From a virus: a stretch of 38,343 bases of DNA. The DNA lies in the IMG/VR virus record IMGVR_UViG_3300024355_000202, positions 1-38,343 of that record, one strand, 5' to 3'. The notes beneath the pieces were generated by a model. The model was not told where the DNA came from, made no database searches, and was given only the letters and a program-made list of their open reading frames with translations. This document shows, piece by piece, positions 31,100-37,309 of the stretch (position 1 is its first letter; each line of letters opens with the position of its first letter). The position numbers were made by a program, and so were the translations under genes.

Positions 31100-31311
31100 T
31101 TGCCTGTCTTCATCAACTGCAGCTCTAAAGCTGCAATACGGTTGGTGGCCTGCTGTAGCAAGGTCTGCTGCATAGACCAAGCGCGATACAACTGAGCAGC
31201 AATAGGCCCGGCGTTTGGGGTGTTCTCTAGGCGCCGGGCTTCTTTTTCGACTTGAAAGGCGCTAGTGGCATCTGGCTTGAGTTGCATCCACCGCCAGGCT
31301 TCGTTGTCCAT
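31084..31311 (-). CDS. Minus-strand small protein in the early block
   Basis: A 75-aa helical protein on the opposite strand: MDNEAWRWMQLKPDATSAFQ, then NAGPIAAQLYRAWSMQQTLL and QQATNRIAALELQLM. No plus-strand gene occupies this stretch beyond a 16-base end overlap. The good residue mix supports a real gene. Its upstream side faces promoter 3, so the two may be transcribed divergently. No ribosome site is visible. Confidence 0.55.
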   Translation of the reverse strand: MDNEAWRWMQLKPDATSAFQVEKEARRLENTPNAGPIAAQLYRAWSMQQTLLQQATNRIAALELQLMKTGNQADT

Positions 31312-31361
31312 GGTTTGAAGTGCATATCACATTCACGGTAGACACGGGGCAAGGTAACGAA

Positions 31362-31390
31362 TTGCAACACCATGAATTTAGGGGTTTACT
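31362..31390 (+). promoter_or_regulatory. Early promoter 3
   Basis: TTGCAA (31362-31367), 17 bases, TTTACT (31385-31390). The spacer ends TTTAGGGG. The start of the next gene is 69 bases downstream behind an AC-rich leader. Confidence 0.7.
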
Positions 31391-31458
31391 CCGCCCGAAT
31401 AGTCGCTACCATTCACCCAACCGGAGCGATCCGGCCAACCGACAACCCACACCACACC

Positions 31459-31596
31459 ATGAAAAATTGCCTCTGCGGGATCCTGCAAATCCTGATCCCT
31501 GGCCTTATCTTCGGCGCCATCATTCACGATGGCCTAACTCTTAAAACCGCTCACCACAGCGGTACTCAACACGCCGTCTACACCACCACAAAATGA
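31459..31596 (+). CDS. 45-aa membrane or lipoprotein-like peptide
   Basis: Start ATG 31459 is the first ATG after promoter 3. MKNCLCGILQILIPGLIFGA forms one hydrophobic segment and is followed by a polar end (TAHHSGTQHAVYTTTK). Cys4 and Cys6 near the N-terminus are unlike a standard lipobox. It is coupled to the next gene (ATGA). It is likely a small inner-membrane protein made early. Function is unknown. Confidence 0.5.
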   Translation: MKNCLCGILQILIPGLIFGAIIHDGLTLKTAHHSGTQHAVYTTTK

Positions 31597-31892
31597 GCCT
31601 CGTTGTTCTCACTGCTCAGTGCTCCGGCATGGTGGCACCTGTCATCCCAACCGGTCAAAAGGTCTACAAAATGTCGCCCAATGCACGCGGCGTCAGAGTT
31701 GAGCGTGACCTGTGGCGTTTCTATCCCGGAATGCCTTGCTATGTCCGTGGCTGGCCTCAGGTTGAAGCAACAGTCATCAGCAAGGTAGAAGGCTGCTCAT
31801 GGCCCACTTACCTCGTTCAAAGCTTTGCCACAGGCGCAACTTATCAAGTCTCACAGCTTTACCTCTCCAAACGACCCATCGAAACCCGCTGA
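31593..31892 (+). CDS. 99-aa beta-rich early protein
   Basis: ATG 31593 overlaps the previous stop. KVYKMSPNARGVRVERDLWR, then GMPCYVRGWPQVEATVISKV and TYLVQSFATGATYQVSQLYLSKR suggests a small SH3-like barrel at the C-terminal end. No family was recognised. A start at the Met27 region is also possible. Confidence 0.5.
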   Translation: MSLVVLTAQCSGMVAPVIPTGQKVYKMSPNARGVRVERDLWRFYPGMPCYVRGWPQVEATVISKVEGCSWPTYLVQSFATGATYQVSQLYLSKRPIETR

Positions 31893-31894
31893 TC

Positions 31895-32092
31895 ATGCAA
31901 CCACAACCACGTCGTTTTTATTTCACCATTCCATCCATCAACGTCTACGACTGGGTGGTGGCCTGTGGCTTTCCTGAAGCCAAACAACTCGCCTTTGAAA
32001 CATGGGGACCGGTCTATAACGACCTTCGCTGGATCACACCCGACAAGCACAGTGAGGTAAAACTACCCACACTCAATGGCGCGTACCAATAA
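31895..32092 (+). CDS. 65-aa early protein
   Basis: Starts at ATG 31895, two bases after the previous stop. MQPQPRRFYFTIPSINVYDW, then CGFPEAKQLAFETWGPVYND and RWITPDKHSEV reads as a small globular protein. The words GFPEAK also appear in two neighbours, but here without the cysteine pattern. Its end overlaps the HTH gene by 17 bases. Confidence 0.55.
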   Translation: MQPQPRRFYFTIPSINVYDWVVACGFPEAKQLAFETWGPVYNDLRWITPDKHSEVKLPTLNGAYQ

Positions 32093-32423
32093 AACAAAGC
32101 TCACGCCTGCCAAGATCATTTACATCCTGCAGTCAACTCAAACCAATCAAGAGCTGGCTGATCAATTAGATGTAACTCGGCAGGCGATTTCCTTAATACG
32201 CAACGGAAAATCATGGACAGACATTGCCCCTAAAATTCCACGTATTCCAGTCCGCGTCAAAGAATCAGTCCGCCGTGATTACGTCGCCCGCGCCAAACTC
32301 TGTACAAACTGTGCGGAATTTCGTCACGGTGAATGTTCCTACGGCTTCCCCGAGGCCATAGATGAACCATCCTTCGCAGCAGCCTGTCACCTCTACCAGC
32401 GAAATCCAAGCTGTACTGATTGA
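32076..32423 (+). CDS. HTH protein with four-cysteine tail
   Basis: A 115-aa protein with an N-terminal helix-turn-helix (LTPAKIIYILQSTQTNQELADQ, then LDVTRQAISLIRNGKSWTDI) and a C-terminal putative zinc site: CTNCAEFRHGECSYGFPEAI and AAACHLYQ. The same tail pattern occurs at the end of the protein encoded from 33229. The HTH resembles that of the 30752 gene. It probably binds DNA. Whether the Cys tail binds metal or a partner is unknown. Confidence 0.7.
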   Translation: MARTNKTKLTPAKIIYILQSTQTNQELADQLDVTRQAISLIRNGKSWTDIAPKIPRIPVRVKESVRRDYVARAKLCTNCAEFRHGECSYGFPEAIDEPSFAAACHLYQRNPSCTD

Positions 32424-32577
32424 ATGCCTTGCTGAATACTGGGCGCCACGGTTCAACAATCACACGATTGACGACTGTGTTCGTATGTACGCTGCGCTTC
32501 AGCCGTTTATTCGCTATCAAACGGCAAACTGCCCAATAGCCAATGGCACCGATCAAAGCGGAAGCCAACCGATATGA
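32362..32577 (+). CDS. 71-aa early protein
   Basis: ATG 32362 lies 62 bases inside the previous gene in another frame. From residue 13 the sequence is protein-like: SEIQAVLIECLAEYWAPRFN, then IDDCVRMYAALQPFIRYQ. The first part may be over-extended. No family recognised. Confidence 0.45.
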   Translation: MNHPSQQPVTSTSEIQAVLIECLAEYWAPRFNNHTIDDCVRMYAALQPFIRYQTANCPIANGTDQSGSQPI

Positions 32578-32740
32578 CAGTCCACGGCATCACTGCTATG
32601 GAGCTGATTGGGTTGGTTACGGTGTCATGTCTGCCTTTCAGCCTTGGTGCTGGGATGGCAATTCAGTCTGGTACGGCCCGCTCTGCGATACCCGTTCCCA
32701 AGCCCTTGCAATCGCTAAAAACTATGCTGACCGCCATTGA
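32543..32740 (+). CDS. 65-aa early protein with GPL/GPF motif
   Basis: ATG 32543. The end DGNSVWYGPLCDTRSQALAIAKNYADRH follows a pattern (W/Y-x-GP-x-x-T-R-x-x-A-x-x-x-A) that also appears in the plus-strand gene at 34107. Two other frames are partly open here; I prefer this one because of the conserved end. The start may be at a later codon. Confidence 0.45.
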   Translation: MAPIKAEANRYDSPRHHCYGADWVGYGVMSAFQPWCWDGNSVWYGPLCDTRSQALAIAKNYADRH

Positions 32741-32990
32741 ACTTGACCAACGCCGTGCTGATTTCATGGACATGATTTACCAACGCAAAGGCCGCAACGA
32801 TCAGCTTTACACCGGCCTTTGGGATGAATTTTCTCGTGAAGTCGCCAGCAACCTACGTGACCTTGATTACAACGTTTTCCGTTCTGATCTCATCCGTGCT
32901 GTTGGTGGTACTGACAGCGAGCTGGCTAATCGGTACGCTGATGTTGCTATCACCCTTCTAACAACGTATTTGGTTCCGCCAAAACCCTGA
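32724..32990 (+). CDS. 88-aa early protein
   Basis: ATG 32724 overlaps the previous end. TAIELDQRRADFMDMIYQRK, then LYTGLWDEFSREVASNLRDL and DLIRAVGGTDSELANRYADV is helical and charged, which suits a compact alpha protein. A longer reading to 32574 adds a hydrophobic stretch (ELIGLVTVSCLPFSLGAGMA) that could be a membrane segment instead; I treat it as less likely. Confidence 0.55.
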   Translation: MLTAIELDQRRADFMDMIYQRKGRNDQLYTGLWDEFSREVASNLRDLDYNVFRSDLIRAVGGTDSELANRYADVAITLLTTYLVPPKP

Positions 32991-32992
32991 AC

Positions 32993-33226
32993 ATGGCCAT
33001 CAAAGTTCCTTTCCTTAATCGCTTTGAAAACTGGTGTTTCAGAGTGCTGGCCAAAAGCCCTCGGGTCGGAACCATTCAAATCCGTCTGCGCCACACACCT
33101 GTTACCTACATCGTGCGTGATCTAAACGATCCGTTCCGTGAAGGCCAGGCGCCAGATGAAATGCCACCGGATCATTTCAACCTTGAACGCCTCTTCCATA
33201 TGCCTTCCTACGGCGAGGAAGACTGA
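32993..33226 (+). CDS. 77-aa early protein related to the next gene
   Basis: ATG 32993, two bases after the previous stop. VPFLNRFENWCFRVLAKSPR resembles ERHKLFENWRCRIRLGPRP at the start of the next gene, so the two share an N-terminal unit. The rest (RDLNDPFREGQAPDEMPPDH) lacks the cysteine tail. Function is unknown. Confidence 0.55.
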   Translation: MAIKVPFLNRFENWCFRVLAKSPRVGTIQIRLRHTPVTYIVRDLNDPFREGQAPDEMPPDHFNLERLFHMPSYGEED

Positions 33227-33228
33227 TC

Positions 33229-33609
33229 GTGATCCACCTCTTCAATAACAGACTGATCCTTGAACGGCACAAGCTGTTTGAGAACTGGCGCTGTCGTATA
33301 CGCCTTGGCCCACGGCCAGAGCAACAGGTAGAGGTGGATCTTCACACCAAAGAATTACGGCTTGCCTTTGTGCGGGCCAACAACATTTATCAAGCCTTCA
33401 GAGCCGGTGAAAAGCTTGAACCATTAGAAGATCCTGAACCTACAGGCCTTCGTTGCTGGGATTGCATTCAATGGGCACCAACCCTGACCCACAATGGAGG
33501 AAACGGCTGCTCGCTTGGTTTTCCTGAGGCCAAGAGCTTCCCGAACGGTCGTTTTGCTAATCAATGCAGCCTGTACAACGATGGAACCGACAATTTTGAG
33601 CCGGACTGA
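33229..33609 (+). CDS. 126-aa protein with four-cysteine tail
   Basis: Starts at GTG 33229, two bases after the previous stop. The first 50 residues resemble the upstream neighbour. The end CWDCIQWAPTLTHNGGNGCS then GFPEAKSFPNGRFANQCSLY repeats the Cys pattern of the HTH gene at 32076: C-x2-C, then C-S-x-GFPEA, then A-x2-C-x-LY. A zinc-binding site is inferred. Confidence 0.6.
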   Translation: MIHLFNNRLILERHKLFENWRCRIRLGPRPEQQVEVDLHTKELRLAFVRANNIYQAFRAGEKLEPLEDPEPTGLRCWDCIQWAPTLTHNGGNGCSLGFPEAKSFPNGRFANQCSLYNDGTDNFEPD

Positions 33610-33754
33610 TTTTGAAGACGGTAGTTACATCGAAGTTCTAGAACCTGCGGAAGGTGGAGAAATGTATTACCGCACTTGTTACAAAGGAGTTTGTCGTTAT
33701 ACCTCTGATCTCTGGCAAGCTGAAATTTATCTTCATCAGATGACTTGCCCTTAA
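33581..33754 (+). CDS. 57-aa early protein, last of the plus block
   Basis: ATG 33581 overlaps the previous gene. RTDFEDGSYIEVLEPAEGGE, then YRTCYKGVCRYTSDLWQAEI is a small strand-rich protein with two Cys. It is the last plus-strand gene of the early block; its end overlaps the convergent HNH gene by four bases, and no terminator lies between. Confidence 0.5.
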   Translation: MEPTILSRTDFEDGSYIEVLEPAEGGEMYYRTCYKGVCRYTSDLWQAEIYLHQMTCP

Positions 33755-34062
33755 TCCCTGTTAATCCAATCCATAATTCTTGCCTCCCCAATCTCCGACC
33801 AAAACGGCAGATTTCTGTACCAAACTCGCCAGTCCTTATGTCCTTTTGACATATTGCACCCAAAACAACAGGCAACCAAATTATTCATTGCACTGGTGCC
33901 GCCCTTGATTTTTGGGATTACATGATCAAGTGTTGGGGAACGCCCTAACGGCTCAAAGCAATAAGCGCAGTGATAATTGAAATGCAACAGGATCTGATCA
34001 CGGAAACGGCGTTTTGCTTCGTGCTTGCGTACAAGCTCTGTACCGTCAATGTGTTCAACCAC
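33751..34062 (-). CDS. HNH endonuclease
   Basis: A 103-aa protein starting at GTG 34062 (an in-frame stop lies upstream). CAYCFEPL (first Cys pair), TLDHVIPKIKGGTSAMNNLVACCFGCNMSKGH (DH, N, second Cys pair C-x2-C and the N-x-x-K motif) is a complete HNH core of the McrA type with zinc-binding Cys pairs. It is convergent with the early block. It could be a free-standing homing enzyme or serve in packaging or host DNA breakdown. Confidence 0.85.
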   Translation of the reverse strand: MVEHIDGTELVRKHEAKRRFRDQILLHFNYHCAYCFEPLGRSPTLDHVIPKIKGGTSAMNNLVACCFGCNMSKGHKDWRVWYRNLPFWSEIGEARIMDWINRD

Positions 34063-34106
34063 CAGGCGACCGCTTGGTTCTCTAAACGGTAGCTACTACA
34101 ACGAAA

Positions 34107-34277
34107 ATGACTTATTACGTCAAGCTTCCTGACGGAACACGAGTCGGACCATTCCGCACCGTAGGCGGCGCTCAGAAATGGTGCGCTGATCGTTATGCCG
34201 ATGAGTTCAGCCTGCATATGCTGCAGGATCCTGATGTGCCTTGCTTTCTAAGGCGTCAACAAGGGCCAGATCATTAG
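34107..34277 (+). CDS. 56-aa plus-strand protein
   Basis: Starts at ATG 34107, 45 bases from the HNH start on the other strand. MTYYVKLPDGTRVGPFRTVG, then AQKWCADRYADEFSLHMLQD is protein-like, with a GPF-x-T pattern similar to the 32543 gene. The following hairpin works as a terminator in the other direction only. Too short for most gene finders. Confidence 0.55.
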   Translation: MTYYVKLPDGTRVGPFRTVGGAQKWCADRYADEFSLHMLQDPDVPCFLRRQQGPDH

Positions 34278-34282
34278 GCAAT

Positions 34283-34313
34283 AAAAAACCGCCCAGCCTT
34301 GGCACTGAGCGGT
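34283..34313 (-). terminator. Intrinsic terminator of the lysis operon
   Basis: On the minus strand ACCGC-T-CAG pairs with CTG-G-GCGGT around an eight-base loop, followed by six T. It lies 24 bases after the dCTP deaminase stop and ends the lysis operon. Confidence 0.85.
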
Positions 34314-34337
34314 GATCCCCATCTCTCCTTTTACAGG

Positions 34338-34889
34338 CTAAGCATTAACGCTCGGGAAAGTCTTAAATGTTTCCCAAGATGGCATTACGGTTTCGTGTCG
34401 GTTGTAGTGCCCAACCTCAGCGTAAGACTTTTCAGGGTCATCGCTGAGTGGCATAAAGACCATCTGACCAATTAGCAAACCCGGCCAAACACCAACACGA
34501 TGCTTTCGCCGCACATTCTTTAATTCCAGTGTCAGCCTGCTGCCATGCCAGCCAGGATCACAAAATCCGGCCAACATATGCTGAATACCAGAGCGCGCAC
34601 GACTTGATTTCAGTACAAACTGAGCGGCAATCGCCGGGCTATCAGGCAGGTTGAAAATCTCCTGTGTTTCGGCAAGGATGAATTCACCAGGCTGCAGCCA
34701 GTACGGATCCTCCTTGGTGTGCGTCTTAATGCTGTGCCTGATCAGCTCGGGGGTTTCGGCCACCTCAATCATGATGTTGTCCCCTAGCGCCACGTCATAG
34801 CTGGCAGGATTTAGGCGATCAGGATTGAACGGATGAATCAGAGCGTGAGATTGGCACAGGGCACGGATCTCAGAATCAGGCAGCAGCAC
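34338..34889 (-). CDS. dcd: dCTP deaminase-like protein (Dcd/dUTPase fold)
   Basis: A 183-aa protein from GTG 34889, six bases after the endolysin stop. ILAETQEIFNLPD, then KSSRARSGIQ (95-103), DPGWHGSRLTLEL (111-123, catalytic-type Glu122) and PGLLIGQMVFMPL match dCTP deaminases, in which the Glu activates water and the SSxAR loop binds phosphate. It would make dUTP, or dUMP if bifunctional, from dCTP. It sits at the end of the lysis operon, an unusual place for a nucleotide enzyme. Confidence 0.8.
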   Translation of the reverse strand: MLLPDSEIRALCQSHALIHPFNPDRLNPASYDVALGDNIMIEVAETPELIRHSIKTHTKEDPYWLQPGEFILAETQEIFNLPDSPAIAAQFVLKSSRARSGIQHMLAGFCDPGWHGSRLTLELKNVRRKHRVGVWPGLLIGQMVFMPLSDDPEKSYAEVGHYNRHETVMPSWETFKTFPSVNA

Positions 34890-34895
34890 GAGGCA

Positions 34896-35945
34896 TCAAT
34901 AAATCCAAACGACTTTAGGCCGACCGGGGCGGATTCCACAGTGGACGAAACCTTTTGGCGCACCTAGCCCCAAGCTGAACGGCCAGTGAGCCTTGCACCA
35001 TTCCTGAAGATCGTAAATATTGACGCCTTCAATGTAAAAATCAACAGCTCCAGTATCAGGCGCATCGTAAAGATGTTCCGATCTAGATGCACCGCCTACA
35101 GATGCATTTACCTTCGGCGGTCTATATCCACTGGTAATCACAATGGGTTTATTGCCAAACGCAACGCGAGCCTTTTCAAGAAAATTACACAGAACAATCG
35201 CCGTATCGCACTGATGTTGCTTAGTAAAACGTCTGGCCTCTTCATTTAATGCCAGCTCGCCATAGGCAATGTGTGGCGTCACCTTAAAGCTAAACGGCTT
35301 ATTGGGCGTTAACTTCACATCATCAGTCAAAGGCTTCACGCCACGGCAAAACAAATCAACCTCTGCCTTGCGACGCCGCACCAAACCCTCAAGGATCTTG
35401 CTGTCACCTTTGTTCCACCGTGGCAGCTCTTCCATTGCCACCTTGACGGCATCCTCGCCGTTGTTCAAACGCTTACGCAGTGTGCTTTCCTGCAGCGCAC
35501 CAATGCCCACATTGAACGTAAAACTAATCAGGGCGCAACGTTGATTATTGCTCAGTTTTACCTTGATCCACGTATCAACAGCACGCGCAAAGCGCTCAAC
35601 ATCAGACAGCAATAACGCCTCTGCATCTGCCTGCGTGATCTTCAGCCCAGGCTTTACGTTCGGGCCAGTGTGGCCATAACCGATTGTCCAGACATTCGCC
35701 GGACATAAATACGCCTCAAGCCTGGAACCTTCAAATTTCTTAATCAGCTCCAGTGCTGGCTGTAGATCATTGTCTTCCTGTTTTCCGCTTTGACTCCACG
35801 TTTTGAACCAGCTCTGATCACGGCTAAAGATATGCGGATTCGCCTTTGAAATCACGGATTCCAATTCCGTAATTGCAGCCATCTGATGCGGTAATGCCTT
35901 GTAATACCGAAACAGATCAATCAGCCTGATTGCGTTTTGCGTCAT
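34896..35945 (-). CDS. Endolysin: GH24 lysozyme plus peptidase M15
   Basis: A 349-aa two-domain enzyme. The lysozyme part keeps the E-x8-(D/C)-x5-T triad as Glu72, Cys81 and Thr87 in KFEGSRLEAYLCPANVWTIGYGHT-type sequence, followed by FTFNVGIGALQESTLRKRLN. The second part (about 225-349) is M15/VanY-like: ITSGYRPP, SEH (His291), GAVDF (Asp302) and FVHCG (His335) are the zinc ligands. It can cut both glycan and peptide in the wall. The first 60 residues are an extra helical region without a signal peptide, so export needs a holin. Confidence 0.88.
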   Translation of the reverse strand: MTQNAIRLIDLFRYYKALPHQMAAITELESVISKANPHIFSRDQSWFKTWSQSGKQEDNDLQPALELIKKFEGSRLEAYLCPANVWTIGYGHTGPNVKPGLKITQADAEALLLSDVERFARAVDTWIKVKLSNNQRCALISFTFNVGIGALQESTLRKRLNNGEDAVKVAMEELPRWNKGDSKILEGLVRRRKAEVDLFCRGVKPLTDDVKLTPNKPFSFKVTPHIAYGELALNEEARRFTKQHQCDTAIVLCNFLEKARVAFGNKPIVITSGYRPPKVNASVGGASRSEHLYDAPDTGAVDFYIEGVNIYDLQEWCKAHWPFSLGLGAPKGFVHCGIRPGRPKVVWIY

Positions 35946-36210
35946 CGCTCCAAGGTGCGTGAATACTCATGGCGCCGCCAAGCAAACGGCTATCACCAGT
36001 CTGTAGCTCAGGATCGGGTAGTTCATGCACGATGACAGGCGCCGGTTCCTGTGGTTGTGCCTTATGCCAATCGGCCTCAGCGCGATCTAGCCGTGGACCC
36101 AGCGTTTTTTCAAACTTGTAATCTTGCGCAGCCTTACGCAGTTGATCACGCCAAGTTTTCTGGCCAAATCGCGCCAGCCATACCGTGTCAGCTTTCAGCG
36201 CTTTGGGAAT
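35917..36210 (-). CDS. Frameshift extension of the holin-like protein
   Basis: An open frame of 97 codons has no ATG, GTG or TTG in its first 70 codons. From its entry point it reads KALKADTVWLARFGQKTWRD, then LRKAAQDYKFEKTLGPRLDR and AEADWHKAQPQEPAPVIVHE. It lies in the -1 frame of the 45-aa ORF upstream, and the two frames meet at CCCAAAG. A -1 shift there gives a 138-aa protein: one membrane segment followed by a charged cytoplasmic or periplasmic tail. Start by an ATT codon at 36210 is a second option. The end overlaps the endolysin start by 29 bases. Confidence 0.65.
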   Translation of the reverse strand: MPKALKADTVWLARFGQKTWRDQLRKAAQDYKFEKTLGPRLDRAEADWHKAQPQEPAPVIVHELPDPELQTGDSRLLGGAMSIHAPWSDDAKRNQAD

Positions 36211-36332
36211 AGCACCTTAAGCGCCTTAAGAATGAGTTGAATCCACCCGTTCTCTTTGATCGGCAGCAGGCTGATGATTTCAGACCCAGCAGCGATGATG
36301 ATGGCAATGACAGCAGCAGTGGTCGGATCCAT
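36195..36332 (-). CDS. 45-aa one-TM protein, candidate holin
   Basis: Starts at ATG 36332 (MDPTTAAVIAIIIAAGSEII). One membrane segment of about 20 residues is followed by a short amphipathic end (KENGWIQLILKALKVLFPKR). It lies just before the endolysin gene. The size, single membrane segment and position suggest a holin or antiholin. The stop TGA comes three codons after the slippery site. Confidence 0.6.
   Translation of the reverse strand: MDPTTAAVIAIIIAAGSEIISLLPIKENGWIQLILKALKVLFPKR
36201..36207 (-). promoter_or_regulatory. Slippery heptamer CCCAAAG for -1 frameshift
   Basis: The minus strand reads C CCA AAG in the frame of the 45-aa ORF, an X-XXY-YYZ site. A -1 slip re-pairs as CCC AAA and enters the long open frame. 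Two AAGG motifs (36227-36224 and 36218-36215) lie upstream, where Shine-Dalgarno-like stimulators work, and the zero-frame stop is near. Confidence 0.6.
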
Positions 36333-36364
36333 GGCGGAATCGCGTTTCCTTCAGTGTAAAGCTG

Positions 36365-36616
36365 TTATTTGCTCTTGCCAATCGACATTTCAATGTACCT
36401 AACCCTACCTTCAAGGTCCGATAGCCGTTCCTTGCTGTCGTTTTTTAACTCCTGAATATCGGCGGCAACCGTGTTTACCGATTGATCCAGCTTGGCAACT
36501 TGCATAAAAAGACCGGCTAAGCCCACCACAGCCGTAGCAAGCAATGCCGGTACAGCCTGATTGATCAGACTAGGTTGTTGTGGTGCGGCGGAATGTACTT
36601 CCTCGTGGTGTTCCAT
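36365..36616 (-). CDS. One-TM coiled-coil protein, holin/spanin-like
   Basis: An 83-aa protein from ATG 36616; the longer open reading to 36760 is a shadow of the 45-aa basic gene. SLINQAVPALLATAVVGLAG is a membrane segment (about 18-38), followed by a coiled coil (KLDQSVNTVAADIQELKNDSK then ERLSDLEGRVRYIEMSI). This is the layout of XhlA-like or spanin-like lysis proteins turned around. It lies in the lysis operon, so a role in membrane lysis is inferred. Confidence 0.6.
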   Translation of the reverse strand: MEHHEEVHSAAPQQPSLINQAVPALLATAVVGLAGLFMQVAKLDQSVNTVAADIQELKNDSKERLSDLEGRVRYIEMSIGKSK

Positions 36617-36647
36617 TGCGAGGCATACCGCCGACCTTTTTACTAAT

Positions 36648-36785
36648 TTAGCGCCCTTGGCCGACCAGCTTTTTCTTGCCGCGACGGCGTGGACGGCTGT
36701 GCTGACCAAAACCTTGTGAAGTTGTTTTTGGACGTCCGGCTTTGTGCTCGACGCGCCCAAGAGCTGTTTTACTTTTTACCGCCAT
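36648..36785 (-). CDS. 45-aa highly basic conserved phage protein
   Basis: Starts at ATG 36785. MAVKSKTALGRVEHKAGRPK, then TTSQGFGQHSRPRRRGKKKL with a VGQGR end resembles a short basic protein known from many cyanophages and other marine phages (T-x-x-G-x-G-x-H-S-R-P-x-R, then K-x-x-x-G-Q-G-R). The charge suggests nucleic-acid or ribosome contact. It starts 3 bases after the previous gene. Function is not known. Confidence 0.7.
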   Translation of the reverse strand: MAVKSKTALGRVEHKAGRPKTTSQGFGQHSRPRRRGKKKLVGQGR

Positions 36786-36787
36786 GA

Positions 36788-37297
36788 TCAGAATCCGCTA
36801 GTGACGCCATTGCCAGAAAACTCCACCCCATCAGTAGGAGCAGGCTGAGCAGGAGCGTAGGGATCACTGGGCCAAGCTGGGTAGTCGGCGCCGGTAATGT
36901 AAGCAGCTAGTGCAGCGGTGTCAGCTGTCTGCTTGATTTCGTAGACCTTGCTGCCTGATGCAAGGCGGATTTCCTCGCGCCAGGTGCGTAGCACGGGATC
37001 AGCAGGTTTGCCGTTGTCAGCCTCGCGGATGATGATCCAATCCGTTGGTGCCAGCAGGGTGTTGGCGGTGGTGCGGGTCTGCTGCGTCCACTGCTCGACC
37101 AGTTGGGTGTGGTCCTTGGGGATGCCTGTATCCCAGTAGAAGCGCTGATCGACTGGAGCGGGATCGGGCACCTCGGTGATGCCGATCGCTGCACGCTGCT
37201 CGGGAGTAGCAAGCCGGAGCCAGTTGGCGGGGTACTGAACACCGTCGTGGGTGAACGCCACATCTGGGCTCAGTGGCTTGCCGTCTAACAGGAACAT
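36788..37297 (-). CDS. Tail fibre assembly-like/DUF4376-type protein
   Basis: A 169-aa protein starting MFLLDGKPLSPDVAFTHDGV and NWLRLATPEQRAAIGITEVP, then DQRFYWD. The phrase NWL-x-x-x-T/S-x-E-x-R-x-x-x-G-I is the familiar start of tail-fibre chaperones (XkdW/DUF4376-related). A poly-Pro end (PYAPAQPAPTDG) follows. It is the first gene of the lysis operon, divergent from the integrase, and may fold or attach the fibre. Confidence 0.55.
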   Translation of the reverse strand: MFLLDGKPLSPDVAFTHDGVQYPANWLRLATPEQRAAIGITEVPDPAPVDQRFYWDTGIPKDHTQLVEQWTQQTRTTANTLLAPTDWIIIREADNGKPADPVLRTWREEIRLASGSKVYEIKQTADTAALAAYITGADYPAWPSDPYAPAQPAPTDGVEFSGNGVTSGF

Positions 37298-37309
37298 CTG
37301 TACTGGACC

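Noticed and set aside
32574-32723. Longer reading of the 88-aa early protein with a hydrophobic start
   Set aside because: It overlaps another frame whose C-terminal pattern (GPL-x-x-T-R) seems conserved; left open as an alternative.
36617-36760. N-terminal extension of the one-TM coiled-coil protein
   Set aside because: It is the other-frame reading of the 45-aa basic gene, which has a recognised pattern.
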